NCBI RefSeq assembly: GCF_002117935.1
Contig: NZ_BDJE01000014.1
Location: 1 to 63,113 of the forward strand
Direction of reading: 5' to 3'
DNA: 63,113 nt
Source of the DNA: Nocardioides sp. PD653-B2
GTDB lineage: Bacteria; Actinomycetota; Actinomycetes; Propionibacteriales; Nocardioidaceae
The notes below the pieces were generated by a model. That model saw only the letters and a program-made list of their open reading frames with translations. It did not search any database and had not been told where the DNA came from. The position numbers and the translations under genes were made by a program. Below, piece after piece: positions 52,901 through 60,996 of the stretch. Numbering within the stretch: the first letter of the stretch is position 1; each line of letters begins with the position of its first letter.

Positions 52901-52989
52901 AGCCCGCGACTGATGCGCTCAGGGTTGAGCTCCAGGAGGGCAGCCTGCAGCCGTCCCGTAACGAGCGATTCGTAGAGGCCGTCCTGCAC
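49906..52989 (-). CDS. PLD-nuclease/SF2 helicase fusion with DUF3427 domain
   Basis: A roughly 1027-residue protein. Domain order: helical N-terminus; a phospholipase D-like nuclease half-site with HxK (His206/Lys208 in RLHAKAWMFH) and GSSN; an SF2 helicase with Walker A ATGTGKT (about 336-341), DEFHH (about 430-434), LTATPER, ADLFNEGLDLP and QQLGRGLRR; then a C-terminal DUF3427 region (about 690-1027). Such fusions are common in defence and mobile contexts, but the function is not established. GTG 52989 is chosen because VQDGLYESLV resembles family starts; the frame extends to 53310, overlapping the divergent NERD gene. GC content looks lower than flanks, suggesting transfer. Confidence 0.82.
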   Translation of the reverse strand: MQDGLYESLVTGRLQAALLELNPERISRGLVDEADQPHVLARHVYDIALRVLASTRDPAERLTIVNDLVGHLDSVGDDVVSPPAQLLRIATPVGAGGNTFAGGRPSTPLSEPALLTNTKGEPSLGSELRAEIDTADRVDLLCAFVKWHGLRLLETELARLKLRGAPFRLITTTYMGATERAALDRLVREFDAEVKIQYDAQRTRLHAKAWMFHRETGYDTAYVGSSNLSRAALLDGVEWNVRLSRIGTPSLLGKFAATFDTYWNDPSFECYDPENDRDRLDDAIAEASGRTQHSRVTISLAGLEVRPFAYQQEMLDAIEAERAIHDRHRNLVVAATGTGKTVIAALDYRRLCNPATGDRPSILFVAHRREILEQSLRTYREVLADANFGELYVGGARPERWRHVFASVQSLTSYGVDNLPADAFDLVVIDEFHHAQAATYRRLLDHLTPRELLGLTATPERSDGVDVRTFFDGRTAAELRLWDALGADLLCPFHYFAVADGTDLRRVSWSRGRYDEAELSGVYTGNDRRAAVVLTQLKDKVLDPGSMRGLGFCVSVAHADYMAQVFNEAGIPARAVSGSTPQVERERALLDLKDRRVNILFAADLFNEGLDLPDVDTVLFLRPTESATIFLQQLGRGLRRTQTKAVLTVLDFVGHHRKEFRFDLKLRALTGQTRRGLERDIERGFPFLPSGCQIVMDQQAQSIVLDNIKSQVAARWSQVVAELRSYGDQDLRTFLHESGLELSDVLRQGSKSWTQLRREAGLPTSNGGDAEAKLLKRARALAHVDDQTRAAGYDFLLRDDAPSYAQLSPTEQLLAQMLFFSLWPDAGSHPTFDAGLDVLRGERAVRDELRNVVDLSFDSARHQSLELAGSLSEVPLRVHAHYQREEILVALGYSTLSRKPTSMMQGVAYSQAFNADILFVTLKKSEADYSPTTMYRDYPISPTLFHWESQSTTTLASPTGQRYLSGASTVLLFVREQPLDEFGTAPYLFLGPARYRTHTGERPIAITWELEHPMPAEFFTTATVAAG

Positions 52990-53169
52990 CCGCGAAGCTT
53001 GCCACTCCTTGGCCCGTAGGGACGGGCTTTGCAGCCTGACCGACAAGATTGCCCATCGCCGAGGGAGTGGCTGGAGCCGATCTTCTGGGACCGCCAGCGC
53101 GCCGACGGCGTTCAGTGCAGGATCTGAACCCTGGGACTCAAGGGCTGTCGGTCTACCGGAGGACGCGTC

Positions 53170-53908
53170 ATGGATGGGGCAGCTGTCGAGATCAGGCGGT
53201 GGCGCCGCTACGGCGGGGATCGGCTCTATGTAGCTCTCTCGGACGGCACCAGCCTGGGCTGGTGGGATCTTCGAGCCAACCAAGCGCACCCGGCAACCGG
53301 CGCCGATCACGACGCGCTCGCCGCCGCCGTACGCGACTGGAAGGCCACCGCCGGCCTGCCGTCGTCGCAGGATGCGCCGAAGTCAGGTCGTGCGGGCGAG
53401 ACATGGCTTTCGACCGAGGCGGTTGCTGCTGGCCCGTGGTTCGATCTGACGACGAACAATCCTGGAGAGGCAGCACGCGCTCAGGCGCTGGCAGCGAAAC
53501 AAGCCGCTCCTGGTCGGGCGCTATTGGCCAGGGCGCTGCGGGTGCACACAAGTGAGCGGGCGTGGCGCATCGGGGCGGACGGGGAGGAGAAGGTCGCCGC
53601 TCAGTTCGACAAGGTGGTGCGCAAGGACCCACGGTGGCAGTTCATCCATGCCATCCCCGTGGGCACTCGCGGCTCGGACATCGACCACCTCGTCGTTGGT
53701 CCTGGCGGCGTGTTCACCGTGAACGCGAAGAATCACCCCCACGCCAAGGTCTGGGTCGGGGGTGAAGGTCAAGACGCTGCCGCAGGATGTCCATGTCGTG
53801 CAGCGGCGGCAGATTGCGGCGTGGCTGCTGCGCCACGGCGACGTGTTGGACGACGCGCGTCGGGCGGAGATCTTCGAGGTGGCTCGACGGTCGACGACCT
53901 GGAGGTAG
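53170..53908 (+). pseudogene. NERD-domain protein, internally deleted and frameshifted
   Basis: The intact first part (about 195 residues) begins MDGAAVEIRRWRRYGG and contains the nuclease-related NERD domain: RIGADGEEKVAAQFDK, IHAIPVGTRGSDIDHLVVGPGGVFTVNAKNH. Near 53755-53765 the frame jumps. The true C-terminal sequence (KTLPQDVHVVQRRQIAAWLLRHG...VARRSTTWR) resumes in another frame and stops at 53906-53908. By comparison with typical NERD proteins, a segment of some tens of residues is missing at the join. Read in one frame, it ends in repeat-derived sequence (53940), a clear artefact. It diverges from the PLD-helicase gene. Confidence 0.75.
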
Positions 53909-53916
53909 CTGGTGGT

Positions 53917-54111
53917 GGTGGTTTCGAGGCTCGGGCCTAGCGGCCCTCGCACCTCAACCACCGTCGGCGTTAGCCGTTGGTGGTGGTTTCGAGGCTCGGG
54001 CCTAGCGGCCCTCGCACCTCAACCACCGTCAGGAGGCTCGGGCCTAGCGGCCCTCCCACCTCAACCACCGTCAGGAGGCTCGGGCCTAGCGGCCCTCGCA
54101 CCTCAACCACC
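53917..54111. repeat. Cluster of four palindromic intergenic repeats
   Basis: Two 46-bp copies (53917-53962 and 53982-54027) read GGTGGTTTCGAGG...CTCAACCACC with a central GGGCCTAGCGGCCC stem. Two shorter copies (54031-54069 and 54071-54111) repeat with a 41-bp period and start GGAGGCTCGGGCC. Copy-to-copy differences are minimal, so the expansion is recent. It fills most of the gap between the NERD pseudogene and the M1 peptidase. Related copies occur at 27-66 and 55766-55801. Confidence 0.85.
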
Positions 54112-54220
54112 GGGAGCGACGTATCCGGCGGATGAGGGCGCACCCCTCGATTCCGTCGGTGGGCTGTGATTGTGTGGCGTCAGGGTCGCAGGGGATGGCC
54201 CGCTCTCGGGAGGTCTATCA

Positions 54221-55744
54221 ATGGCTCCACACGCACACGTACGTCGCATCGCCATGGTCGTCGGGCTGGCCCTGCTGCTTCCCATCGGCGTGGCGCAGGC
54301 GGCGGCGCCCAGCGGCACGCCGGGGGCGCGCGGGATCGGGGATCCCTACTACGCCGACTACGGCAACGGTGGGTACGACGTGGACCACTACGGCATCCAC
54401 GTCGCCTACGTGCCGAAGACCGACCGGTTGAGGGGCACGACGAAGATCCGCGCCCACGCGACCAAGAACCTGTCGCGGTTCAACCTCGACTTCGTGCTGC
54501 CGGTCAAGAGCGTGCGGGTCAACGACAGGCGAGCGTCGTTTACGCAGGGCAGGCACGAGCTGGTCGTGACGCCCAAGAAGGCGGTGGCCAAGGGCCAGCA
54601 GATGGTCGTCGACGTCACGTACGCCGGCGTCCCGTCGACGATCAAGTCCGACGGCGTCCAGCCGTGGATCCGCACCGACGACGGCGCCGCTGCCGTGGGG
54701 GAGCCGGAGATCGCGGCCTGGTGGTACCCCGCGAACGACCACCCTCGCGACAAGGCGACGTACGACGTCAGCGTGAAGGTCGCGAAGGGCCTCGAGGCCC
54801 TGGGCAACGGCGTCCTGGTCTCGAAGCGCGTCGCCCACGGCACGACCACCTGGCACTGGCGTGAGGCGAAGCCGATGGCGCCGTACCTCGCGTTCTTCGT
54901 GGTCGGTCAGTTCGGCATCGACCGGTCCCGCGTCGACGGGCTGCCGGTGATCACGGCGGTCGCGTCGCACGGCGGCAATGAGGGCAGGTACGCCGCTGCC
55001 GACCTGCGCAAGACGCCCCAGGTGATCCGGTTCGAGGCCAACCACTTCGGCCCCTATCCGTTCGACGCCATGGGCGGGGTGGCCCCGGCCGCCGACTTCG
55101 GCTTCGCGCTGGAGAACCAGACCCGCCCCGTCTACACGCGCGGCTTCTGGCGCGACGGCCCGAACATCTACGTCGTCGTCCACGAGCTCGCGCACCAGTG
55201 GTACGGCGACTCGGTGTCGGTGCAGAACTGGCGCGACATCTGGCTCAACGAGGGCTTCGCGTCGTTCGCTGAGTGGCTGTGGTCGGAGAAGCACGACGAG
55301 GGCACGGCGAAGCAGCTGTTCCAGCAGACCTGGGACTCCTACCCCCGCGGCAACGGCTTCTGGAAGGTGAAGATCGGCAACCCCGGCGCCCACAACGAGT
55401 TCAACGGCGCCGTCTACGACCGCGGCGCCATGACGTTGCAGGCCCTGCGCACCCGGATCGGTGACGACGCGTTCTTCACCGTGCTGCGCACGTGGGCGGC
55501 CGACCACCGGTACGGCAACGGCTCGATTCCGGAGTTCATCGACCTCGCGCAGACGGTCTCGGGTGAGGACCTCGCGTCGTTCTTCGAGGTCTGGCTCTAC
55601 ACGAGCCGGCGGCCCGCCGCGACCGAGGCGAACGGGTTCCCGGCGGACTTCGACCCGAAGGTCGTTGGTCGAGAGTCGATCCCCCAGTCGTGGGCGAAGA
55701 TCCAGCGCACGAACGAGCTGCTGGCGCAGGCCGAGCGGCGGTGA
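54221..55744 (+). CDS. M1 family metallopeptidase (secreted)
   Basis: A 507-residue exported aminopeptidase-like enzyme. The signal peptide (AMVVGLALLLPIGVAQAAAPS) is followed by an M1 N-terminal beta domain (YDVDHYGIHVAYVPKTDRLRGTT). The zinc site is HELAHQW (His321, Glu322, His325) and Glu344 (WLNEGFA), with the exact H-x3-H-x18-E spacing. The GAMEN-like exopeptidase motif reads FGFALENQT, a variant. The large C-terminal HEAT-like domain of classical members is absent; the helical part ends at LASFFEVWLYT. GGGAGG precedes ATG 54221. It is probably monocistronic. Confidence 0.92.
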   Translation: MAPHAHVRRIAMVVGLALLLPIGVAQAAAPSGTPGARGIGDPYYADYGNGGYDVDHYGIHVAYVPKTDRLRGTTKIRAHATKNLSRFNLDFVLPVKSVRVNDRRASFTQGRHELVVTPKKAVAKGQQMVVDVTYAGVPSTIKSDGVQPWIRTDDGAAAVGEPEIAAWWYPANDHPRDKATYDVSVKVAKGLEALGNGVLVSKRVAHGTTTWHWREAKPMAPYLAFFVVGQFGIDRSRVDGLPVITAVASHGGNEGRYAAADLRKTPQVIRFEANHFGPYPFDAMGGVAPAADFGFALENQTRPVYTRGFWRDGPNIYVVVHELAHQWYGDSVSVQNWRDIWLNEGFASFAEWLWSEKHDEGTAKQLFQQTWDSYPRGNGFWKVKIGNPGAHNEFNGAVYDRGAMTLQALRTRIGDDAFFTVLRTWAADHRYGNGSIPEFIDLAQTVSGEDLASFFEVWLYTSRRPAATEANGFPADFDPKVVGRESIPQSWAKIQRTNELLAQAERR

Positions 55745-55765
55745 CGGTGGCCTCTCGGCTCACGG

Positions 55766-55801
55766 GGTTTCGAGACGGTTGCCAGCGCAACCTCCTCAAC
55801 C
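55766..55801. repeat. Palindromic intergenic repeat copy
   Basis: GGTTTCGAGACGGTTGCCAGCGCAACCTCCTCAACC, written in parts: outer arms GGTT/AACC and an inner GGTTGC/GCAACC stem. It lies between the convergent M1 peptidase and secreted-protein genes, 20 bp from the peptidase stop. It is closest to the copy at 27-66. Confidence 0.7.
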
Positions 55802-55811
55802 GCCGGGGGGC

Positions 55812-56633
55812 TTACTCCGCGACGACGTTGGCGGTGAAGTAGAAGCCCCACTCCGAGCCGGGGATCGGCTTGCCCTTCTGGAGGCCGGCCGACTTGTCGG
55901 TCTTGGTGGCGACGCGGTAGCCGATGAACTTGAAGTTCCAGCGGGTGCCGACGAAGTCAGCGGTTGGGGTGAACTCGAGGATGGGCTCGGCGGCGTTGGT
56001 CTTCCAAGGCAGCGGGTAGTCCTCGTCCTGGTACCAGCCGAACCGGTTGTCGCCGTCCGCGATGCCGACGTAGGCGTCGACGCCGCTGGCGTAGCGGAGG
56101 CCCTTCGCCCACTGGCCGCCGGTGAAGGTGATCCGATACGTCTGGCCGGCGATCATGGTGTTCTCGCCGTCGCGGGTGAAGGTGTCGATGTGCACGCGGT
56201 CGGGACCGGCGACGGGCGTGGGGATGGTGTACTTCCAGGCGGCCGTGGTGCGCATCAGCCGCTTGCCGCGGAACTCCTGGATGCGGAACCGGTAGGTCTT
56301 GCCGACCTTGAACCCGCCCTGTTGGCGCAGGATGTAGGCAGAGCCGGTGCCGCCGTAGGCATGGGCGTCGTACGTCTGGTCGCCGTTGACCACGACCTGG
56401 TAGGTGGAGCCCTCGCGGGCGCCCTTGAAGCTGACGGCCACCGAGGTCCAGCCCCAGACGTAGCCGGCGCCGCCGCACTCGCAGCCGACGGTGACGCCCG
56501 AGATCGTCAGCGTGCCCGCGGCCTGCGCCGGGGCACTGCCGACCGGCCCGAGCAGCGCCACCAGCATCGCCAGGACCGCGACCACCGCGCCCGACCCCAC
56601 CCTGCGTCGCCGCGACGACCCGTCCTGCTGCAT
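55812..56633 (-). CDS. Secreted protein of unknown function
   Basis: A 273-residue exported protein. A basic SSRRRRVGSG start leads to a membrane/signal helix (about 15-33) and a PAQAAG cleavage site. The mature protein is aromatic- and Gly-rich with predicted beta strands, two adjacent cysteines (CECGG) near the start, and repeated SVAVSFKG / TYRFRIQEF / TYRITFTGG phrases suggesting two Ig-like sandwiches. No family is recognised. Convergent to the M1 gene across a repeat. Confidence 0.65.
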   Translation of the reverse strand: MQQDGSSRRRRVGSGAVVAVLAMLVALLGPVGSAPAQAAGTLTISGVTVGCECGGAGYVWGWTSVAVSFKGAREGSTYQVVVNGDQTYDAHAYGGTGSAYILRQQGGFKVGKTYRFRIQEFRGKRLMRTTAAWKYTIPTPVAGPDRVHIDTFTRDGENTMIAGQTYRITFTGGQWAKGLRYASGVDAYVGIADGDNRFGWYQDEDYPLPWKTNAAEPILEFTPTADFVGTRWNFKFIGYRVATKTDKSAGLQKGKPIPGSEWGFYFTANVVAE

Positions 56634-56728
56634 GCGTGCTCCCGGTGGCTCGTCGGGTGGCCCCGCCGGCCCCCACGAGGTCGATCCAATCAGCGCCGGG
56701 GGCCCCGGGTGGCCGAATCCGCGATCTC

Positions 56729-56758
56729 GGCCAGCGCAACCTCCTCAACCCCCGGTGG
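56729..56758. repeat. Partial palindromic repeat copy
   Basis: GGCCAGCGCAACCTCCTCAACCCCCGG is the right half of the copy at 55766-55801 (CCAGCGCAACCTCCTCAACC identical). It overlaps the last codons of the gamma-glutamyltransferase gene ending at 56745. Confidence 0.6.
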
Positions 56759-58184
56759 CCCGCACGAGGCGTACGGCGCCCTCGCGCCGCGGGTCGGCGG
56801 CGGCGACCAGGTGGCCGTTGGGGCGCACGAGGGTCGCACCGACGCCGCCGTAGTACATGGTCAGCCCCTCCTCGGTCTCGCGCTTGACGACCTCGTCGGC
56901 GCGGCCGGGGTTGTGGACGTGGACGCGGGGGTGGTGGACGGCTTCCTGGAGGGTGAGACCGCCGACGAAGCCGGCCAGGACCTGGGTGATGGCGGTGGCG
57001 ATGCGGCCGGCGCCGGGGGAGCCGATGGCGAGGACGGAGCCGTCGGTGTGGCGGCCGACGGTGGGGGCCATGTTGGAGAGCAGGCGGGAGCCGGGGGTGA
57101 GGCCGTGGAGGCCGCGGGCGTTGAGCTCCTGCTCGCCGAGGGTGTTGTTGAGCCAGATGCCGGTGCCCTGCGCGATCATCCCGGAGAAGTAGCCCGACGA
57201 GACCGTGACCGCGCAGGCGCGGCCGTCGGAGTCGGTCGCCGAGCAGTGCGCGGTCGAGCCGGAGTCGAGGAAGCGGGCCGCGTCACGCTCGAGGTCGGTG
57301 GAGTGGTCGAGCACCTCGAGCCGGTGACCCAGGACCTGGCGCTGCACGTCGACCATCCGCTCGACGTCGCTCGGCTCCCAGCCGTCGAGGAGGCGGAGCA
57401 TCGCGGCGACGCAGACGCCGCCGACCGAGGGCGGCGGCGTGGTGGCGAGGTTCCAGTCGCCGACGCGGGTGGCGAGCGAGGGCCGGGTGGCCGGCTCGTA
57501 CGCCGCGAGGTCGTCCGAGCCGAGGATGCCGCCCCGGGCGAGCACGTCGGTGGAGATGAGCCGGGCCAGGTCGCCGGTGTGCAGGGGAGCGGCGCCTTCG
57601 GCGGCGATCAGCTCGAGCGAGTCGGCGAGGTCGGGGACGACGATCAGGTCGGTGGCGAGCTCGCCCTGGGCGTCGTGCACGGCGGCGCGGCTGGCGTCGT
57701 CCCAGCCGAAGATCGAGTCGTGGACGTACTCGAGGTAGTAGCGCGACGCCGCGCTCAGCCGGAAGCCGCCGCGGGCCACGCTGATGGCCGGAGCGACCAC
57801 CTCGCGCCAGGGGAGCAGCCCGTCGCGGCGGTGCGCCTGCTCGAACGCCGCGACCGAGCCGTGCGCGGCGACCGAGCCGGGCCCAATGGTGACGTCGACG
57901 CCCCCGCCGTACTCGGTGTGCACGTCCCACGTGCCGCCGCCGAGCGGGCCGCCGGCGCGGCCGGGCATGTCCATCCAGCCGTCGACCGTGTACGGCGCAC
58001 CGCCGCCCGGCGGCTGGATCGTGACGAAGCCGCCCGAGCTCAGCGAGACCAGCCCGACCTCGTTGACCATCGTGACCAGGGCGGCGGCCAGTGCGGCGTC
58101 GACCGCGTTGCCGCCGGCGCGGGCGACCTGCTCGCCGGCGTCGGCGGCCGCCTCGTTGGGGGCGGCGATGGCGACGTCGGGCAT
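56745..58184 (-). CDS. Gamma-glutamyltransferase family protein, short cytosolic form
   Basis: A 479-residue Ntn-hydrolase of the GGT family without signal peptide, about 130 residues shorter than the paralogue at 22435. N-terminal motif: ARAGGNAVDAALAAALVTMVNEVG. The processing site is STAHCSATDSDG with candidate nucleophile Thr311; the usual TTH is TAH. The small subunit has GIWLNNTLGEQELN, LLSNMAPTV and GSPGAGRIATAITQVL. The conserved acidic and Arg residues for glutamate binding are less clear, so the substrate may differ. It diverges from an aminotransferase gene, and a TAGCGT box precedes its ATG. Confidence 0.88.
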   Translation of the reverse strand: MPDVAIAAPNEAAADAGEQVARAGGNAVDAALAAALVTMVNEVGLVSLSSGGFVTIQPPGGGAPYTVDGWMDMPGRAGGPLGGGTWDVHTEYGGGVDVTIGPGSVAAHGSVAAFEQAHRRDGLLPWREVVAPAISVARGGFRLSAASRYYLEYVHDSIFGWDDASRAAVHDAQGELATDLIVVPDLADSLELIAAEGAAPLHTGDLARLISTDVLARGGILGSDDLAAYEPATRPSLATRVGDWNLATTPPPSVGGVCVAAMLRLLDGWEPSDVERMVDVQRQVLGHRLEVLDHSTDLERDAARFLDSGSTAHCSATDSDGRACAVTVSSGYFSGMIAQGTGIWLNNTLGEQELNARGLHGLTPGSRLLSNMAPTVGRHTDGSVLAIGSPGAGRIATAITQVLAGFVGGLTLQEAVHHPRVHVHNPGRADEVVKRETEEGLTMYYGGVGATLVRPNGHLVAAADPRREGAVRLVRATGG

Positions 58185-58190
58185 GGACGG

Positions 58191-58196
58191 ACGCTA
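58191..58196 (-). promoter_or_regulatory. -10 box for leaderless short GGT gene
   Basis: TAGCGT on the minus strand, six bases before ATG 58184. Confidence 0.5.
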
Positions 58197-58313
58197 CCTC
58201 CCGACCTGCTGCCTCGAGATCGCACGTGGAGCGACCGGTCGTCCGCAGCCCCGGTGGCTGCCTGCGGGTGGTCTCGGTGGTCGGCCCGCAGCAGCTGCAG
58301 GGATGATGGCGTC

Positions 58314-59519
58314 ATGACCTTCGACGTGGACCGCGTGCGCGGCGACTTCCCCGCCCTGGCCGACGGCACGGCCTACTTCGACGGCCCGGGTGGGAGCCAG
58401 ACACCGCGCCAGGTCGCCGACGCGATCGCCGCGACGATGACCGCCGGCCTCGCCAACCGCGGCACGGTCACGGCCGCCGAGCGGCGCGCCGAGGAGACCG
58501 TCGTCGGGGCCCGCCAGGCAGTGGCCGACCTCCTCGGTTGCGACGCGGGCGGGGTGGTCTTCGCGCGGTCGATGACCCAGGCGACGTACGACATGTCGCG
58601 CGCGCTCGCCAAGCAGTGGGCGCCGGGCGACCAGGTCGTGGTGACCCGGCTCGACCACGACTCCAACATCCGGCCGTGGGTGCAGGCCGCGGAGGCCGTC
58701 GGGGCCGAGGTGCGCTGGGTCGGGTTCGACCGCGAGAGCGCCGAGCTCACGGTCGACGACGTGCGTGCCGAGCTGACCGACCGCACCAAGGTCGTCGCGG
58801 TCACCGGCGCCTCGAACCTCCTCGGCACCCGACCCGACATCCCCGCGATCGCCGACGCCGTGCACGAGGTCGGGGCGCTGCTGTACGTCGACGGCGTGCA
58901 CCTGACGCCGCACGCGCCGGTCGACGTGGTCGAGCTGGGCGCCGACTTCTTCGGGTGCTCGCCGTACAAGTTCTTCGGCCCGCACCACGGCATCGTCGTC
59001 GCGGCGCCGGAGCTGCTCGCGCGGTTGCACCCCGACAAGCTGCTGCCGGCCACCGACCAGGTGCCGGAGCGGTTCGAGCTCGGCACGCTGCCCTACGAGA
59101 TCCTGGCCGGCACGACGGCTGCGGTCGACTACATCGCCGGGCTCGCGTCCGATGCTCACCCGGATGTGACCCGGCGTCGGACGCGGGTGCGGGAGTCGAT
59201 GGCGGCGCTGGAGGAGTACGAGGACCAGCTGTTCGACCGGCTGCTCGACGGCCTGCGCCGCATCGACGGCGTGCGGGTCCACGGGTCGCCCAAGAGGCAC
59301 ACGCCGACCGTGCTCTTCTCGGTCGAGGGTCGCAGCAACCGGGAGGTCTACGAGCACCTGGCCGCAGCCGGTGTCAACGCCCCGGCGAGCAACTTCTACG
59401 CGCTCGAGGCGTCGCGGTGGATCGGGCTCGGCGACGCCGGCGCGATCCGGGCCGGGCTCGCGCCGTACACGAACGAGGAAGACATCGACCGGCTCCTGGA
59501 GGGCGTCGCCGGGGCTTGA
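58314..59519 (+). CDS. Class V aminotransferase, cysteine desulfurase-like
   Basis: A 401-residue PLP enzyme of the CsdA/SufS-like VR-type branch. It starts FDVDRVRGDFPALADGTAYFDGPGGSQTP, has THRL-like VVTRLDHDSNIRPW, VDGVHLTPHAPVDVVELGADFF, and PLP-lysine Lys219 in GCSPYKFFGPHHG. The mobile loop lacks an obvious catalytic Cys in the SufS position, so desulfurase activity is uncertain; a lyase or aminotransferase role is possible. No suf/isc genes are nearby. The permease follows by 30 bp and may be co-transcribed. Confidence 0.87.
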   Translation: MTFDVDRVRGDFPALADGTAYFDGPGGSQTPRQVADAIAATMTAGLANRGTVTAAERRAEETVVGARQAVADLLGCDAGGVVFARSMTQATYDMSRALAKQWAPGDQVVVTRLDHDSNIRPWVQAAEAVGAEVRWVGFDRESAELTVDDVRAELTDRTKVVAVTGASNLLGTRPDIPAIADAVHEVGALLYVDGVHLTPHAPVDVVELGADFFGCSPYKFFGPHHGIVVAAPELLARLHPDKLLPATDQVPERFELGTLPYEILAGTTAAVDYIAGLASDAHPDVTRRRTRVRESMAALEEYEDQLFDRLLDGLRRIDGVRVHGSPKRHTPTVLFSVEGRSNREVYEHLAAAGVNAPASNFYALEASRWIGLGDAGAIRAGLAPYTNEEDIDRLLEGVAGA

Positions 59520-59549
59520 CGTGCGGCGCGCCCGGGTAAGGCTGGGGGC

Positions 59550-60989
59550 ATGAGCGAGTCAGCCTCGGGCAGCACCCATCGGGTCCCACCGGCGAGCGGG
59601 GTCTTCCGGCGCAAGCCGATCAGGGACGACGGCGACGGCGGGCTCGAGCGCAGCATCGGGCTGTGGCAGCTCACCGCGATCGGCCTCGGCGCGATCATCG
59701 GCGCCGGCATCTTCGCGCTCGCGGGGCCGGTCGCCAAGACCGACGCGGGACCGGCGGTGACCGTGTCGTTCCTGATCGCGGGCGTGGCGAGCGCGTGCGC
59801 GGCGTTCTCGTACGCCGAGTTCGGCGGGCTGATCCCGCAGGCGGGCTCGGCGTACACCTACGGCTACGCGGTCCTCGGCGAGGGCGTCGGGTGGTTCATC
59901 GGCTGGGACCTGCTGCTGGAGTACACCGCGATCGTGGCCGTCGTCGCGATCGGCGTCTCGCAGTACATCACCTTCCTGCTCGACGGCTTCGGCGTCGACC
60001 TGCCCGCGTGGATGCTCGGGGCGCCCGGCACCGGCGGGGGACACCAGGTCGACCTCTTCGCGATCCTGCTCTGCCTGGGCGTCGCGTGGCTGCTCAACCG
60101 CGGCATCAAGACCAGCGTCCGGGTCGAGACCTGGCTGGTCTTCGTGAAGGTCGCGATCGTGCTCGCGGTGATCGTGGTCGGCGCGTTCTACGTCGAGAGC
60201 GACAACTTCGACCCGTACTTCCCCTACGGCCTCAGCGGCGCGGCCACCGGGGCGGCGACGGTCTTCTTCGCGGTCTTCGGGTACGACGCGATGAGCACCG
60301 CGGCCGAGGAGTCGAAGGAGGCCGAGCGCAACCTGCCCAAGGCGATCATCATCTCGCTCGGCATCGCGATGGTGCTCTACGTGCTGGCCGCCACCGTGCT
60401 GACCGGCATGCAGAACTACCAGGACCTCGCGGACGCCGCGGCGTTCGGCGTCGCCTTCGAGTCGGTCGGCCTCGACGGCTTCGCGAAGGTGGTCGCCTTC
60501 GGCGCGATCATCGGCATCATCACCGTGCTCTTCTCGTTCACCCTCGGCGCGAGCCGGATCTGGTACGCCATCAGCCGCGACGGCCTGCTGCCGGCGTGGT
60601 TCGCGAAGACCAACGCCCAGCACTCGCCGAGCCGGCCGACCTGGATCGTCGGCGTCGTGGCCGCCGGCATCGCCGGCTTCGTGCCGATCGGCGACGCCGC
60701 CGAGCTCACGAACATCGGCATCCTGATCGCCTTCATCGTGGTCTCGGTCGCGGTGATCGTGCTGCGCTACCGCTCGCCCGAGCTGCCGCGCACGTTCAAG
60801 GCGCCGCTGATGCCGTTCACGCCCGTGCTCGGCATCGCCTTCTCGATCTGGCTGATCACCGAGCTGCAGTGGCAGACCTGGGCGCGCTTCGCGACCTGGT
60901 TCGTGATCGGGGCGGTGATCTACGCGGCGTACGGGTATCGCCACAGCAAGCTCGGCCAGGGGCAGGTGGTGCAGACCAAGGACACCTGA
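59550..60989 (+). CDS. APC family amino acid permease
   Basis: A 479-residue transporter with about 12-13 membrane helices. Signature phrases: GLWQLTAIGLGAIIGAGIFAL (helix 1, with the GAGIF unwound motif), the conserved ESKEAERNLPKAI loop, and FGAIIGIITVLFSFTLGASRIWYAISRDGLLPAWFAKTN, typical of the cationic amino-acid transporter branch. It lies just after the class V aminotransferase and may feed it substrate; together with the divergent GGT, an amino-acid or thiol salvage link is possible but speculative. Confidence 0.92.
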   Translation: MSESASGSTHRVPPASGVFRRKPIRDDGDGGLERSIGLWQLTAIGLGAIIGAGIFALAGPVAKTDAGPAVTVSFLIAGVASACAAFSYAEFGGLIPQAGSAYTYGYAVLGEGVGWFIGWDLLLEYTAIVAVVAIGVSQYITFLLDGFGVDLPAWMLGAPGTGGGHQVDLFAILLCLGVAWLLNRGIKTSVRVETWLVFVKVAIVLAVIVVGAFYVESDNFDPYFPYGLSGAATGAATVFFAVFGYDAMSTAAEESKEAERNLPKAIIISLGIAMVLYVLAATVLTGMQNYQDLADAAAFGVAFESVGLDGFAKVVAFGAIIGIITVLFSFTLGASRIWYAISRDGLLPAWFAKTNAQHSPSRPTWIVGVVAAGIAGFVPIGDAAELTNIGILIAFIVVSVAVIVLRYRSPELPRTFKAPLMPFTPVLGIAFSIWLITELQWQTWARFATWFVIGAVIYAAYGYRHSKLGQGQVVQTKDT

Positions 60990-60996
60990 GGCCGGG

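Noticed and set aside
55461..58313. Long plus-strand extension of the class V aminotransferase frame
   Set aside because: It crosses two minus-strand genes antisense; the aminotransferase starts at ATG 58314.
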